A stretch of DNA of 13,635 bases, taken from positions 1-13,635 of the forward strand of contig CAZQEU010000045.1 in NCBI GenBank assembly GCA_964592335.1, read 5' to 3'. The translations under genes were made by a program, and so were the position numbers. This DNA is from CAZKUB01 sp964592335 (lineage in GTDB: Archaea > Thermoplasmatota > E2 > DHVEG-1). The notes under the pieces are model-generated. The model searched no databases, was not told the origin of the DNA, and saw nothing but the letters and a program-made list of their open reading frames with translations. Each line of letters begins with the position of its first letter. Within the stretch, counting starts at the first letter, position 1. Of the stretch, positions 13,159 to 13,635 are shown in pieces.

Positions 13159-13635
13159 TACAATAAAGCATCTTTAGCATGATATGAGCTACGTACTAGA
13201 GGACCCGACTCAACGTGTTTAAAACCTAAATCAAGTGCAATCTCTCTAAATTCCACAAATTCATCGGGAGTATAATACTTTTTAATCTCAGTATGCTTTT
13301 TAGAAGGTTGTAAATATTGGCCGATTGTTAGAAAATCTACATTTGCTGATTTTAAATCCTTCATAGTATCAATTATTTGGTCTTTATTTTCTCCAAAACC
13401 AACCATAAAACCAGATTTAGAGAACATGTTTTTGTTTATTTGTTTAATATTTTTTAAAACATTCAAGCTTATATTATAATCACCTTCAGGTCTAATAATT
13501 GGAAACAAATCTTTTACAACCTCTATATTATGATTTATAACATCGGGATTTGATTTTACAACTTTGTTCAAAGAATCAAAATCACCTTTAAAATCAGGGA
13601 TGAGCAACTCTATTTTACATTTTGGTTTTAGATTT
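13158..13635 (-). CDS. lipA: Lipoyl synthase, C-terminal part (5' end outside window)
   Basis: LipA is a radical-SAM enzyme that inserts two sulfurs into a protein-bound octanoyl group to make lipoyl. The frame is open to the right edge and 158 residues are visible, about the last half of a ~290-aa enzyme. Motifs are IELLIPDFKGD, VINHNIEVVKDLFPIIRP, KSGFMVGFGE and LTIGQYLQPS. The C-terminal SGPLVRSSYHA carries the serine that ligates the auxiliary iron-sulfur cluster. The CxxxCxxC radical-SAM motif and the N-terminal cysteines should lie beyond the edge. A TTG at 13607 is internal, since homology continues upstream. It leads the lplB-lplA pair and would act on octanoyl groups that the ligase could attach. 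No lipB or lipM gene is visible here. Confidence 0.94.
   Translation of the reverse strand, partial: NLKPKCKIELLIPDFKGDFDSLNKVVKSNPDVINHNIEVVKDLFPIIRPEGDYNISLNVLKNIKQINKNMFSKSGFMVGFGENKDQIIDTMKDLKSANVDFLTIGQYLQPSKKHTEIKKYYTPDEFVEFREIALDLGFKHVESGPLVRSSYHAKDALL

Noticed and set aside
1..13635. CRISPR arrays, tRNA/rRNA genes, insertion sequences or defence genes
   Set aside because: No spaced repeats, cloverleaf-like conserved blocks, transposase motifs or terminal inverted repeats were seen on either strand.

Overview
The window looks like archaeal DNA from an uncultured member of the Thermoplasmatota (a marine or sediment type is likely, but this is inference). The evidence is a euryarchaeal-type zinc-finger RPA translationally coupled to its RPA-associated partner, an archaeal DtdA-type D-aminoacyl-tRNA deacylase, a two-gene LplB/LplA lipoate ligase of the Thermoplasma kind, and TATA-like boxes at about -30 before many genes. 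The DNA is AT-rich and tightly packed. No tRNA, rRNA, CRISPR or insertion sequence is visible, and the largest gap without a gene is about 230 bp.

Layout. The left edge cuts into a bifunctional formiminotransferase/cyclodeaminase (1-1121, +). After a terminator-like hairpin come two secreted hydrolases on the same strand: a C45-type Ntn-hydrolase (1356-2654) and an M28 zinc aminopeptidase with a C-terminal Ig-like domain (2687-4021). Their sense strand is T-rich, unlike the A-rich neighbours. Next are formate-tetrahydrofolate ligase (4118-5755), RPA (5816-7120) and its partner RPAP (7117-8052). A membrane-anchored NosD-like beta-helix protein runs convergently (9034-8045). A group of small genes follows: a 95-aa unknown, a 65-aa two-helix membrane protein and a 47-aa unknown, each with its own promoter-like element. 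Then come DtdA (10052-10924), a single-domain MGMT-like protein on the minus strand (11248-10919), a metallo-beta-lactamase-fold hydrolase (11303-12073) and a minus-strand lipoate block: lipA (cut by the right edge), lplB, lplA.

How they fit together. FtcD and Fhs both act on tetrahydrofolate one-carbon units. Together they suggest that histidine-derived formimino groups are passed to formyl-THF and possibly formate with ATP gain. The secreted amidase-like enzyme and aminopeptidase fit an organism feeding on peptides. The lipoate block (LipA plus the two-part ligase) would supply lipoyl groups to a glycine-cleavage H protein or 2-oxoacid dehydrogenases; neither target is in the window. This joint picture is inference from gene content.

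The most unusual points are: (1) dtdA has no ATG, GTG or TTG at its expected N-terminus, and a strong ribosome binding site points to an ATT codon, unless a one-base indel in an A6 run hides a GTG start; (2) the compositionally distinct pair of secreted hydrolases; (3) canonical LipA clustered with a bipartite LplB/LplA ligase; (4) an ATL-sized MGMT-like protein that keeps the acceptor cysteine but has Phe where alkyltransferases have the catalytic His; and (5) three unrecognised small genes. No clearly new multi-gene defence or biosynthetic system is evident.
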